The notes under the pieces were generated by a model, which searched no databases, was not told the origin of the DNA, and saw only the letters and a program-made list of their open reading frames with translations. DNA of 64,000 nucleotides, taken from the NCBI GenBank assembly GCA_964059195.1, contig CAXKWD010000005.1:143927686-143991685 (forward strand), in the 5' to 3' direction. This document shows, piece after piece, positions 1-12,335 of the stretch. This DNA comes from Ectobius pallidus (taxonomy: Eukaryota > Arthropoda > Insecta > Blattodea > Ectobiidae). The first letter of the stretch is position 1, and each line of letters begins with the position of its first letter. The position numbers and the translations under genes are program-made.

Positions 1-1934
1 GACCAATCAAGTATAAGCATAAGTGGAATTTCAAACAATTGCAAGTGTCTATAATCATAATATTATCGTTTTCATTTTATCACATTTACTTTCATTTGCT
101 ACTTACGTAAATTCACAAGGACAGAACACTGGTAACATCTTCATACCTGTAGCTTCTTTGTTCAAAAAAAAATCACTGAACACAACGATTGGGTATAGAC
201 CTATATAAGCTGCATATGAACAAAAGTAGATATGAAAATAATACATAATTATATGTGTGGCTATGATAAATCTCGTATACTAATAAATACAATTTTAATA
301 CGACGATATTATTGGTTATACGAGTACCAAGGAAGATATTCTAAAAGATAAAACAACTGATAAATAGTCGCACCATACGCCACTATCGCCGAAGGTGAAA
401 CGATCGATATAACATAGGCTAACAATTGTCCTGCAATAGGTTATCTCTTTATAATGACATAAAATACGATGTGTTTAATACATTTTCGTGGCTATAATTA
501 TTCGTCAATTTCTTAATTCTTTAAGTATTCGCCAAACCATCACAATAAATGCAATGCGAGGTCCATATGTTCTCAAGATAAATTCTGGACCTATCGTTAC
601 ATAACCTATGATAGCAGAAATGTTTATACAATGACTGCGAGATAAATGTTTATTGATGATCATTGCTGAGTGGAGTCTTGGAAGCCCCTTGTATTCCCCT
701 GACGTTGGAAAGTCTGGAATACGGTCCAGTGATCACCACCAACAATTAAGGAGCTGACTGAATAAGAACCAGAGGGTCAGTAATTTCAGAGTATTGCGAG
801 TTGGTATGCTGACCACATCCACGTTTAAGTCAACAGATGTAGGTAGATCACGTAGGCCAATTACTATTACCTCTTCACGTGATGAGATGTTTCGGTCTCA
901 GTTCAGACTTGAATCCTACAGTAGCTCTATCGGATGTCAGCACATCTAACTAGTTAAAGTTTTCACCTGGTTGTATTTAGTGTGAAATTATGGGTTGCTG
1001 ATAAATGCAAGTAGGCTTTTCCGATTTCTTTCTAACGAGATATTTCCAAAAATAATGTAATAACAGAGCTATAGATTGCAAATAAAATAAATCTAATGAC
1101 AATTATGAAAAACAACGTTAAAAATTACCACCTGATATTAAAATAATATGATTTTTTTAGTTTCATACCAAACAGTACCATAAACCGTAAAATACTCGAG
1201 ATAGCTCGTGATGTTATGTACCGTGATCACAGCACGCTGCGAGAATAAAATTTTTCTGCAAACGTTTACAGTCTAAAACAAATGACAAATGTTTATACTT
1301 CATGCTTCAAGTCCTTGAAAATACTAAATATTTAACTAAGTTAAGCTACAGCTACAAAATATAAACATAAATGTCAAATGTTTTAGTAGAGAAGTTTCGC
1401 ACTACACAATTAATTTGTATGAGTTGGATAGCTGTCTGCTGAACTACGCGATATTTTGTTGTAAACTCCTCTTCCAGGTGGAAAATTCGCATTCATTTGT
1501 GCATAAACGAAGTTACGTTTTCATTGTAATTATAAACATTGTATGTAAAGTTTAGAGAAGTAGAAACTAATTCGCCGTGAAGTAAAAAGAAAAAAGATAA
1601 CGAGTGTCGCTTGTGCAATGTAATTATCAGAATAAGAAACATAATGAAACACGAGAAGTGACAATTGTGAAGGAGCAAATGAGTGTTTGTAAGTCGGTGG
1701 AACTGAGTGGGTAGGCAAGTAATTTACACTTCGAATAGTTCATTTATCCCAAGACATGGTGCATAGTCTCATTCAATTAAACAGAAAAACAAGTCAGAAA
1801 TAGTATCATTTTACAGTACAGGTTCCTTATTTCAATTAATACAATTTACTTATCAAGAAAAGGGAAGAATAATTCTTATTCCAAATGGATGAACTAATAC
1901 AAAGATAGAAGTAAATAGTTTTTTAGGATGCAAG
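1..1934. other. No gene seen
   Basis: AT-rich sequence. The short ORFs present have no recognisable motif and overlap each other on both strands. Confidence 0.6.
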
Positions 1935-2035
1935 GGTTAAAAGAAGGATTTTATTCTGCGAGCAGGTATGTTTGCGAAAAGATACCGTAAGGGCGAGTGA
2001 ACAAATCCTACGAGCAAAATAAAATCATTTTACCA
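1935..2035 (-). repeat. Repeat R3, 3' fragment, reverse
   Basis: The reverse complement reads TGATTTTATTTTGCTCGTAG and AAACATACCTGCTCGCAGAA, followed by TAAAATCCTTC. It matches 44380-44470. Confidence 0.75.
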
Positions 2036-2101
2036 CGTGTATCCCATACTACTTTTTAGAGCGTCGTTAAAATTTTCGATATAATAATAAAATATTCAAT
2101 A

Positions 2102-2783
2102 CAAGGGTGGATCGAAAAGTAACGAACAATATTTTTTTTTTCCTCCGTTGGTATTGCGGCTGGGATGTTGAACTTTCACCAAGTTGGAGTTTGAAGCTTC
2201 CGCTACTGACGCTATTTTGTTATCATGTGTAGCTCTAGCGAGAGAAGCGTGAACTATGCAACAAAGCTGGGCGCATGTTACTATCGTCCACTTGTGAAGA
2301 GCAGTTAGGTATAGTGCAATTGTTATGGGCTAAATAGCATAACCCGACAGCAGTAACATTCATGCTGATGGTGTCAAACTTCTTCACGACAATGCTCGCC
2401 CCCATGTTGCTGCAGCTGTTCGTGAGAAAATCAACAAGTTCGGTTGGGAGGTGCTCCAGCATCCTTCATACAGTCCACACCTGGCACCGTCGGACTTCCA
2501 TTTATTTGGTCCCATGAAGAAAATCCTGGCCGGTAAACGTTTTGCGTCAGATGCAGAAGTGAAAACAGCAGTCCACATATGGTTATACTCCAATCGAACA
2601 GACTTTTATTAACAGGATATTTTGAAGCTGGTATCACGATGGAAGAAATGTGTTGACAAACTTGGCGACTATACAGAAAAATAGACAACAGATGTCCCTT
2701 CATGTGTGCATTTGTTTGTAATTGTACCTATTAATATTTTTGCAAAAAAAAATTACTGTGCGTTACTTTACGATCCACCCTCG
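2102..2783 (+). mobile_element. Inactive mariner transposon with internal deletion, 682 bp
   Basis: The terminal inverted repeats read GGGTGGATCGAAAAGTAACG on the left and GGGTGGATCGTAAAGTAACG on the right (reverse complement). A TA precedes the left tip. The plus strand encodes the C-terminal half of a mariner transposase: HDNARPHVAAAVREK, WEVLQHPSYSPHLAPSDFHL, then GDYTEK and a stop. The third catalytic Asp of the usual SPDLAPSD block is His here. The N-terminal half is largely deleted, and an early stop breaks the C-terminus (DFY*QD). Confidence 0.9.
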
Positions 2784-3584
2784 TGTTATTGTAATGAATT
2801 ATGCACCCTGGAGCCAGCTATATTGCAACATGTAGACAGCTGACAGCTACTGATATTTTCGTACACTGCTGCCAACATGAATTGACCATCTCAAACTACA
2901 AAACACTAAACGGTGGTAGCCTACAGTGCCAGCTCCTCTGATTGGGTATTACCCATTTGCCTTTACCTTTTGCGAGCAGTCTAGTATTCTTTATCAGACT
3001 CACATAAGAAAAATTCAACATTAGCTGATCAATTTGATTACATACGCGCCCAGGGGATGGTATTAGAGGAATTGTTACTTCCATAAGAGAGCCTGGCGCC
3101 AGTCTTCATGTAATTCAAATTCGTTTTCATTGCATATCGCTACACTGTAGACCTTGTGAGCATCTCAGTAACTCTGTGACCTCTGTACATATTTTGGCGT
3201 ATTATGTATTGGTTCCTCCCGGTAACATATAATGTAACTCTTAAGGTTTTCTTGAATGCCATTCTTGAGTGTAAATTTTGATAAAGAAATCAATGTACAG
3301 AGTGTTGGGAAATTTTGAGGGCTATTTTCAAATATCATATGAGCAACACTATCCGGATTCATTGATATAATATAAATAGATTTTTTTTTTATTTTAATGT
3401 AAGAAAATTAAAATGAAACACTTTTCACGGATTTTGTAGATATTACAAAGATTGCAGATGATATTTTTTATATGATGTTTACAATTAGATGGAAGCAAGA
3501 ATCACTCAGAAATATATATGTTTGTGGAAATTATCATGGGAACTGCATTTCAATCCACGAAAAGTGACTGCCACTTTGTAAGGA
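2784..3584. other. No gene seen
   Basis: Unique-looking AT-rich sequence between the mariner and repeat R2. Nothing identified. Confidence 0.6.
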
Positions 3585-3742
3585 TAATTATCCGTAATTT
3601 TAAAAGTTTAATTAACTCTGAAAATAGTTTGTAATTATAGAAGTAATCAATAAAGAGCATGTCAGATTACAAGGCTACGTACCAATTAATTGCAGGGAAA
3701 AATAATGAGTTTCACCTATTTGTCAGCACCCAAACCTGTATG
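3585..3742 (+). repeat. Dispersed repeat R2
   Basis: Blocks such as GTTTAATTAACTCTGAAAAT, AAGAGCATGT and CACCCAAACCTGTATGG align in order with 22305-22485. Non-coding. Confidence 0.65.
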
Positions 3743-5101
3743 GATAAAGTGCTTTTATTGATAAACTATCTTTTTACATTATTCGTTGCATGAGCCCTTA
3801 GGCTGTCCATGCTTTAACTGTGCACAAAAAATAATCTAAAATTCAAACTAATAACACACAGACGAATAGTTAAAACAGAAAACACACAAACAAAACTCCA
3901 CACACACACACACACTCCACACAAAAACAGTCATTACAGCAACAATACCCTTAAACCCACCGATAGAATTATCAGACCAATATATTCACACCATTCTATA
4001 TACAGCTGTATAGCCCCCGCGGAATGCTCCCTTTACTCCCTCGGTCCCACCCCCTCGGCCAGTTCCATCCTAAGCTGTCTCATTTTGAACATAAATTTCT
4101 CTTCCCCTCAAAAATCTAGTGTTAAGCAAACTATATATATTTATACACACACACACATATAAGAAGATATCCTTTAAGTCGAAAAAAAAGTTAAACAGTA
4201 ACTCCTAGCTAGAGTACCGTACGTACTCTGTCCTTCTGTAGACTGACTGATAAAGGCCTTCGCTTCTTTGAATCTGATAAAACCAATATCGAATTCCCAT
4301 AGCGCAGACACTCCAGTATCTTACGCACTGTACTATCTCATTCTTTTAGTGGCGATCACTTCTAAGTTTTCCCCATCTATCTGAAATCGTTACTACTTTA
4401 TCAAGAATAAAGTTCTTGGCCTTCCACATACTTAAAGAAGTTTAAGCAAAGTTCTCTACACCACATAACATTCATCATTCAACCGAGTGAGAACAAACTC
4501 GTAAGATCAAAGATAAAGCTATGAAGTTTAGCAAACGTTGGCACCAGAAGTTGAAGATGGCAGACTGAATTTTTAGCGGTAGAAAGTGAAAGTAAAAGTA
4601 AAGTGATTTATGAAAAAATCTTTTTTTGTTTTGCCTTCCTTTTGAGACTTACAAAGGGAGGGAACATATCTATGGAGCACAATATACAAAGTAGAAATCG
4701 GCGAAGAATCGTGTAAGAGTTGTTCACTGAACGAATGAATCATAACTTAGTTAAATAAATGAATCGATTCCTTTGTGAATCAACTATGAAAGCCGTGATT
4801 CGGTTCAAGAGATGAATCTAAACCTATGTGAATCGAAAGTCTTCTCAATCTTCAAACGTGCTGATTCAGTGATTCGTTTTTTTTTTTTTCAGTATTGTGA
4901 ATCACGGTTCCTTCGTAGCTCTTTAACTATTTTCTCCTAGCATAGCACTAAAGCTGAGGGGGAAGGGAAGAAACGCAAACGGCTCCCTGAGATGTGTTTG
5001 TGCCATCTATTAACAAGATTGTCATTTTTAATAGAAAGAATACATTAATTACATTAATTAATTTGTTTTTAGCCTAAATGAAAAAAGTTACATATGAATG
5101 A
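3743..5101. other. No gene seen; (CA)n tracts
   Basis: Holds short (CA)n runs near 3899-3920 and 4145-4157 and the GAATC cluster described separately. Otherwise unremarkable. Confidence 0.6.
4706..4912. other. Cluster of GAATC/GATTC words
   Basis: Eleven GAATC or GATTC pentamers occur in about 200 bp, several as TGAATCA, TGATTCA-like or GAATCGATTC. No tandem period is obvious. It could be a decayed repeat or a cluster of binding sites for an AP-1-like factor. The sequence does not decide. Confidence 0.45.
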
Positions 5102-5363
5102 AATTCTAGAGTGATAGGAAAAAGCGAATAAGTCAAAATACCAAAGTTTCAGGAAAGATAAAAAACAATTTATTTCCACAGCAATGTTACACTATTTTAG
5201 ATCAGCCCACCCATATATTTTTGCATAGTATAATATACTCTGTAAAATTATCTAGTGGACTGAGCTAAATATTTTAACAAAGCTGTGGAAATAAATTGTT
5301 TTTTGTTTCACCTAAAACTTTGGTATTTTGACTTGTTCGCTTTTTCCCTACCACTCTAGAATT
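5102..5363. repeat. Foldback/MITE-like element, 262 bp
   Basis: The arms at 5102-5183 and about 5283-5363 are inverted copies of each other (AATTCTAGAGTG, AAGTCAAAATACCAAAGTTT, AACAATTTATTTCCACAGC). A loop of about 100 bp separates them. No coding capacity and no second copy in the window. Confidence 0.85.
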
Positions 5364-6576
5364 GTCACTACAATTATTTGATTTCCAACAATATCTAAAA
5401 CTCTGCCCTTTGGTTGAAAGATAACAATTGAATTGGCTCGCACAATACATAAGTTTTTAATGATTTGAGACGGTTTTTTCTACAGTAAAAGTACTTCATA
5501 TGCCTCTCTATCACCCTTTGTGCACATGGTCTGGGACTTTTATAGGACGTACAAGACCTAACCTATATAGGTGAAAGTTTGTGCAAAGTGATATTCTTAC
5601 ATACATTGTATAAAATCTGCGAAAAAAATCAAATTAACATCGAAAATGAAGATATACGTAAGCAGATCAACTCTCCGGCGCCCGTCTATATTATTCTGTC
5701 TTGGAAAGCTTGGCATACATCATAAAAAGGTCACATTAATATACATCCTCAAGCACCTTCAGAAAAAAAATGCGTAGCTCTCTAAAGCGTTTAGAATTTA
5801 TGTTCCGAGGTGTAATCTGCAAAAGTCAGTGACCTAAATAGGATTTATTCTTACCAGAAACTATTGTACCTCGAGAGAAATGTAAACTCGTCCGAAATTA
5901 GTGAAGCACGTCTCATTTCGAAGGTGATGTATTTTAATCGAACATATACATTCGTCAGCCTAGCGTCCAGAAGATGAACGGCTAATAAAATATTCGAATT
6001 ACTTGGTTGATAATTATATATCAGAAGATGCTACAATCCTTCCACACAACTAACTCAAATTTTAACAGGAATTTTAACACTACTCATCCATACATTCACG
6101 ATATTATCTACGTTTTAAAATAATTCTAGACAGAAACGTATCTCAATTTGCGAAGTATAAGTACAAAGAGAAGAAGTAAACGACCTACTAGGAATAAGTT
6201 AATGAGCATATGCAAAACTCTTGAAAATTATAAAGCAGAGAATTTATCCATACTAGACTTTATTAAAATTACTTCTTATTTGATTCAAAATAAATTTTTC
6301 CATGCTTGATTTACTTTTTTTTGCATGATTTACACTTAACCACGCCACTTGCCAGTCCAAAGCCTTTATAAAATGGAAGGAAACTGTCCTCTTTAGCATT
6401 CGGACGAGTTTACATTTCCATGATACGGCATAAAGTAGGTATCCGGACGATTTTACAGCTCAGATTATGGATATTGACTCGCTCTGCTTCCAGACCCCCC
6501 CCCCCCCGCTGAGGTTCTCGGGAAAGGTTTTTTAAAAGATCTATGGGAAACAGAGTGCGTGTATTTAGTCTGCTGA
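5364..6576. other. No gene seen; poly-C tract
   Basis: AT-rich sequence with a run of about 13 C at 6495-6507. Nothing else identified. Confidence 0.6.
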
Positions 6577-6845
6577 ATTGGCTATTACCTTTCGGAGCCC
6601 TATGTGAACACTGTTTGATAATACCGTTGCCATGGAAACCAAGCCCTTTTTCGGGGGTTTTTAGGGCTAAAAATTAAAAAAATTAACTTTTTGGAATTTT
6701 CCTGTGGTTTACAGCCTAACAGCCATATCTGTAGCAAAATCCAAGTTTCTAGCTCATCTGGAAGTGGGCAGACATTAATGTCAGTGAGTGAGTCAGCCAT
6801 GTGGCTTTATATTATGGGGACTTCCATGGGGCGAATTTACTGGCT
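6577..6845 (+). repeat. Dispersed repeat R1
   Basis: Contains CTATGTGAACACTG, ACTTTTTGGAATTTTCC, CCAAGTTTCTAGCTCATCTG and AATGTCAGTGAGTGAGTCAG followed by CATGTGGCTT. The same blocks occur in the same order at 38768-39000 and 41590-41880. No coding capacity. Confidence 0.8.
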
Positions 6846-8534
6846 CCCAAATGAGCTACCCGTCATGTTCTTCCAGTAAACATGACATTGGTTGACTGAT
6901 GTTTACAATTCTCTAAGTTGTATAAAATGTCACTAAGGACGTAAATAATAAATTTATGCATGCAATAATGTACTAAAATAATACAGTACACTAATGACAA
7001 TATTATCCTCACAAATTAAAAATTAAGTGACGTTCATTAATTTACCAAACACAACAGCTGAGATCAGTCACTACTTTAAGGGCCTTCTCCACGAAAGCTA
7101 GTTTTCAGGGCAAATGTCTCAATATTAATACAGTCTGAATTGTAGTATTTTTCAACAGAATGGTGTATTTATCAATACAGAACATAGACTAGAAATAAAA
7201 CTGTTTTGTTAACTTTGACATAAGCCAACGGCGTTTCTCAAAAACAGATTCAATTCTATTAGTAATACGAGTAAGTAGCTTGGGAAAAATTTGTTGGGAA
7301 AAGTGTAGCGTAATGATGTAACAGAACAAATCTACATAACGTCTAACTCCGAACTACTTATGTCACACGCTCCCACAGGCTTTACATTGAACATTTGCTT
7401 AGCGTTGTAACGTGATGATAGTCTTGCGAAGAGACCACTTTGTTTTATGAAATATTTAAACAATCCTTGGAACAACATGAAGATGAGAAAATACTTTTCC
7501 CATGTGCTGTTACCCCATAAGCTACAAGAACTCTATATTAATGATGATAACAAAAGTTGGGTGCTCCTGGAGAACTAAATTTTCCAAGTCATAAGTCCTT
7601 TGTTGCTGGAAACTTTTAGTAAAGTGCAGCAGTTTATATTCCAGAATACGTTATTACACTGTAATTTCTAGAGATGCATTGCAAAGTTCATAACGCAAGA
7701 AACTATGTGAAATGTGGAATAAGATACGTAAGATATTACAAGAATGTAAGAGTGAAATTAAGTCATGTTAATAAAGTCAAGAAGAAGGTATAATTGAAGA
7801 ATGTGACAAATTACACCACACAAGAAGTTTATATCTAAATAAGTAATAAAATTAATGCTTCACAGATGTTTTAAAGGTAAACTCGTGTACTCTTTTGCTT
7901 TAAAAAAGATAGTAACCTATTAATGTTGTATAACTGCGTTTTCAACTTGAAACTCCACTTTTCAAAATGCACACGAAGTACGAACATTTTTAATGCAGAA
8001 AAAGCAATGGCAGGTATCGTAAAACAGGAGAAGTAAAGAAAAATGTGGACATTCCTAGATGTAAACTCAATAGAATAAAACTTGCATTTTTCAGATACTG
8101 GCATATTTAACGACAATTTAATTACGATTGAATAGCATCGAACTGTATAAATCGTATGTTTTTAAAATGTTATTTTATAAATCAACACATTAACAGTTTC
8201 GATAGTCATCCCTGCATTTTTACATTTACGATATTATGCAGCCTGATTTCTTTATAAAACAAGAAGTTCATAAACTGAAGAATATTATATATCCATTCAT
8301 AAACTTAGGTATAGGATAGCATAACATTTCACCCTATATCGTGATAATAGCGATGTTAAAGTAAGGACAAATCAATAGATTGTGTTCGTCATCCTGAAAA
8401 GAATTCTCAGTGTAAACCTAACTCATGCTCTGTTCCAATGCTTCATCACATAGATTTATATAAAGTCGTATCTGATTCTTAAAAAAGTAAAGTGCATAAA
8501 AATTATCTAAAGTCAGAAAGCTTACCTTTTTACT
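6846..8534. other. No gene seen
   Basis: AT-rich. The short frames are without motif. No repeat shared with the rest of the window was noticed. Confidence 0.55.
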
Positions 8535-8625
8535 ATCTTACCGAGCTAGATGGCTCAAGTGATAACGTCGAGAATTTCGTATTCATGGGTTCATATCGAT
8601 CTGAAAGGGGTTTTCCTGACATTTA
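8535..8625 (+). mobile_element. tRNA-derived SINE head, family S6
   Basis: ACCGAGCTAGATGGCTCAAG, GATAACGTC and a mutated B box (GGGTTCATATCG) match the heads at 41440 (minus) and 53930 (plus). Confidence 0.5.
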
Positions 8626-8744
8626 TAATTCGCAAAGCAAATACTGAACTTAGTTTTCCTTGACTTTATAATAGATAAGTTTAATGAAACAAATTTTGTG
8701 TTTGTCATTCCTTGTAGCCTTCCCCGGTTGGGCCCTCGCTTATT

Positions 8745-8748
<4 letters not shown>

Positions 8749-8799
<51 letters not shown>
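8749..8799. repeat. (GA)n microsatellite
   Basis: Uninterrupted GA dinucleotides over about 50 bp. Confidence 0.97.
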
Positions 8800-8800
<1 letters not shown>

Positions 8801-10051
8801 AGAGGGTCAGGAGGTAAGAGCACAATGAAACAAATAGGGCCTTAATAACTATTGATGTCCAGAGACCTGTAAATATTAGTAAAGCATATTATACTACCTC
8901 GACAAATGGGACCTAGGTTCTAGTCTCTATAGACATACTTGTGAACTTCAATTTAACTACTATACATTATACTACTTTCATTATACATTTAGAAAATGAG
9001 GTGAAAACTCAATTTAAAATAGCAGGTGTTTTATACTAAGCATTCTTTGGCTTAAAGGCTATAATATTTGGTATACAATTATATTACAATTACATATTCC
9101 AGGAATTTTACTTCTGTAGCATATACTTCTGTATTGTATACATATAATTTCGCAGCATCTTAATATTTTATTTATTGGGACATTAGGAACAGTAAATAAA
9201 AGGAAGAAGGGAAAATCTGTAAGATAGAGGAGAAGCTGCCTCTCTGATCAGAAATATGAACTATTCTCATCACTGTTCCGATTTTGTAATTCAAGTACTG
9301 GGAAATCAAGTACGTTTGCTGTGCAGCTTTCAAGTCATTTAACATTAAGCGTTATACAATTATTCATGAAAATTCTTAATATCCCTTGAGAGTTGCGACT
9401 TGAAAGAAGTGAGCTAGAAAATGGTACAAACTTCAAAATTCTAACTCTATAAGTACGGTAGAACTTGTTATTGAAGTAATATAAACCGACAATAAAATAT
9501 ATATCGAAAAGCTTTGTGTTTGTGTGTTTTAAAACTGCAATAACCGCATATGCAAAGTTTAAATCATATATCAAGTGCGAAGTAGAACAGAAAGTGAAAA
9601 AATTCTAGAATAATTTTTGCTCTGTTCACCTGGGAAATTTAATACGAAGTATTTCTTACTCTGTTGTCCTCGAAAAAGTCTTGAAGCAGAGAAATGCCAT
9701 TCAGAGGGAATAAAAACAAGTTCGATTTGAAGTTATCCAGCAAAGGATATGTCCCTCTGCAAAAACATAAAACTGAGCCACGGCAAAAGTTTAAGTACCA
9801 TTCAGAAAACTTAAGTAGCACTCGCTCATGCTCAAAAAGTTCAGTATCAAAGCAGAAGTATGTAGTTACATTTATGGTAGTCTTTTTCCTTCTCACTTTC
9901 TTAAAATCCTTTTTTCTTTTCTTATATTCTTTACACTTTCCCTTTTATAAACAGTTAAGAAAATACATATGAACTCTAAAACTTACAATGGCAGATGAGG
10001 TTAAAAGAGTATGAATTAAATAATAAATAAAATGTTCAAATGCACTTCTTT
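8800..10051. other. No gene supported; one ATG-initiated ORF of 92 residues
   Basis: 9694-9972 (plus) starts with ATG, has a basic N-terminal half and a Phe/Leu-rich segment that could span a membrane. The opposite strand is also open over the same stretch and no family is recognisable, so I do not call it a gene. Confidence 0.5.
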
Positions 10052-10115
10052 ACATGCCTGTAAATCTACAGACCTGGGACTGTAGCATTTATGTGGGTAT
10101 AAATCGGGACAGGGA
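10052..10115 (-). mobile_element. Possible S5 SINE fragment
   Basis: CATGCCTGTAAATCTACAGACC is a degraded form of the S5 palindrome, next to CATTTATGTGGGTATAAAT, which resembles the segment beside the palindrome in the other copies. The match is short. Confidence 0.4.
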
Positions 10116-10614
10116 TCTAAAGCATGAACTTGGAAAGAGAAGTTCAATGCGTCATTAACTATTCCATCCAGACCAATAAATTTAGAGATTTTTCGTAGGT
10201 AAAAGTTAATAAATCAAACAAAATGAGTATAGGCTTAGGGAAGATTTATTTCTCAAAACTGCTGACATGATTATCAATAAACATAACCAGCGAATGTTCC
10301 ACTACTACAGGCAGCTTAAGAGGTTAGTTTTAATTTAAACCAGAAGGTTTTTAATTGGAACTCCTAATCAGAACACTGTGGTTTTGTAATTCAGAACTAA
10401 AACAGATTATCTATTGTTCTAATTTGGTATCTCACAGCAAGGGGATTCAAATCTAAAAATGTTATATTATTTTTAATCTTGCATGCGATCCACAAGAGTG
10501 TAGGTTTAATTGTTAAGCGGAGGTGTAAGCAAAAATGTATAGGAAGACTTGTGGTTTCGAGAAGTGGGTGTGATTTAAAGCGACAAGGGTATGGTTTTAA
10601 TTCGCGAGCATGAA

Positions 10615-10661
10615 AGATAGAGAGAGAGAGAGAGAGGCAGAGAGAGAGAGAGGGAGAGAGA

Positions 10662-10710
<49 letters not shown>
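10615..10710. repeat. (GA)n microsatellite, interrupted
   Basis: GA dinucleotides over about 95 bp, with GGCA, GGG and AAA interruptions in the left half. Confidence 0.97.
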
Positions 10711-10713
<3 letters not shown>

Positions 10714-11419
10714 AAAAGGCGAGGATAAAACTACTTGAAGTTAGAGAGTGGTTTTAGTCTATAGTAAGTTATTTGTGTATAACAAACAATATTCTCGTTG
10801 TAGAAAAAGCTGAAACATTGATTCCGAGATTTCGACAAACTCCAATGCCAAACCGCTTTCCGCTCATTTATCAACACTCTTTAAGTGTATTGCACATTGT
10901 CTCGTTCAAGGGACCAATCAGTGAAATTAGAAAAACAATATTTAACTTAACTAATCCATGTAATTTTATTTCGGGTGTTAGGTGTCTCTAATGAAGGGTT
11001 TCTGCAGGGCTAATTTTGGCACTTAGGCCTATAAGTGAATCGGTTTCAAATTTATGATTTTTATAATGGTTGTTTGAGGTTTTAAAAAATGCTTCAAACG
11101 ATACAATTTTGATTAAATTTCTTTGTCTTTTTAACGAGATACTTAATAGCCTCTAAACAAGTTTGATAAGGAAGTATGTTGCTTAAGAAAGATGTGACTG
11201 TGCTTTTTATTATGGTACCTTATGCTACCATAAGAATTATATTAGGCTACTTTATTAAATAACCGTTTAACCCAATATTACCTGGTGTTAAAATTATCAG
11301 AAAATTCTATCAGAAACTTTTCGTTACCGGTTACGTAACATTTTCTGAATGTGTGAATCGCGATACTTTTCTCATTTTAATTCGGTGCCCCCAGAGCCAA
11401 AGTTTCAAAACATTAAAAA

Positions 11420-11674
11420 ATAGCTAGGAAGGTGGAGCTCCCAGGTGTTAGACTTCGGAAAGTGAAAGTGGTCAGGTTTTCAGCCTTACGCACCGGCCGC
11501 CTTTACCCCCAGGGTTGCTCCTGGTACTCATTTCTGTTAGAGGCTGAGTCGACCCCAGGGCCATAGGTCCACCAGAAGGATTAGGCCAATTGAAAAACTC
11601 CAACGACCTCATCAGGAATCGAACCTTCCGGTTTGTAGCGCAGCGCCTCAACCACTACGCTACGGCGTACCCCG
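11420..11674 (-). mobile_element. tRNA-derived SINE, family S1, reverse copy
   Basis: The reverse complement starts GGGGTACGCCGTAGCGTAGT and contains the B box GGTTCGATTCC and the S1 body (CCTTCTGGTGGACCTATGG, GGCGGCCGGTGCGTAAGGCT). The 3' part is diverged. Its 5' head is joined directly to the left arm of the mariner remnant. Confidence 0.88.
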
Positions 11675-12333
11675 GACTTTTCATAAAACACTTTATTTAC
11701 TTCAAAAATGCAGCATGATTTTCTCATTATTTTTTAATATAGTCTCCCTTCTTTGTAATGCACTTAGCCCAGCTGTCCACAAGCTTGTGTATTCCTGCCG
11801 AAAAGAAGGTTTTCGGTTGGTTGCAAAGCCACTGATGCACCGCTTTCTGCACCTCTTTATCTGAGGAAATTCGATCAACAAAGAATATTACTGTGCATTG
11901 TTGGCTCACAAACAAAGCCAGCAATTCGTAGCAAACGACACGGTCTTTTGCCATGGAAAGTGTTGCTATTGCATGATAACGCCCACCCTCACACGGCTCG
12001 ACTCACCATTGAAACCATCCACAAATTGCGTTTCGAGGTGCTGGAAGATCCACCTTATAGTCCAGATCTTGCTCCGTCGGACTTTTATTTCTTGGGCTGC
12101 TGAAAGACACTTTGCGAGGTAATCGATTTTCCTCAGACAAAGAGGTGTAGGAAGCTTTGCATCATTGGCTTTGTAACCAACCGAAAACCTTCTTTTCGGC
12201 AGGAATACACAAGCTTGTAAGTGGGCTATTACAAAGAAGGGAAACTATATTGAAAAATAATGAGAAAACCATACTGCATTGAAGTAAATAAAGTGTTTTA
12301 TGAAAAGTCCGGATAATTGTTGACTCGCCCTCG
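11675..12333. mobile_element. Mariner remnant with two opposed 3' arms (foldback)
   Basis: The left arm (11675-11877) encodes the mariner C-terminus on the minus strand (HQWLCNQPKTFFSAGIHKLV, GDYIKK). The right arm (about 12123-12311) carries the same sequence on the plus strand, so the two are inverted copies. The central part (11955-12110) encodes HDNAHPHTARLTIE and PPYSPDLAPSDFYFLGC, then a stop, on the plus strand. The right end has a mariner tip (GACTCGCCCTCG followed by TA at 12334). The left end lacks its tip and abuts a SINE at 11674. Frameshifts and stops make it non-autonomous. Confidence 0.85.
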
Positions 12334-12335
12334 TA

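Noticed and set aside
9694..9972. 92-residue ATG-initiated ORF with a possible membrane segment
   Set aside because: The opposite strand is open over the same region and nothing ties it to a known family. Chance is the simpler explanation.
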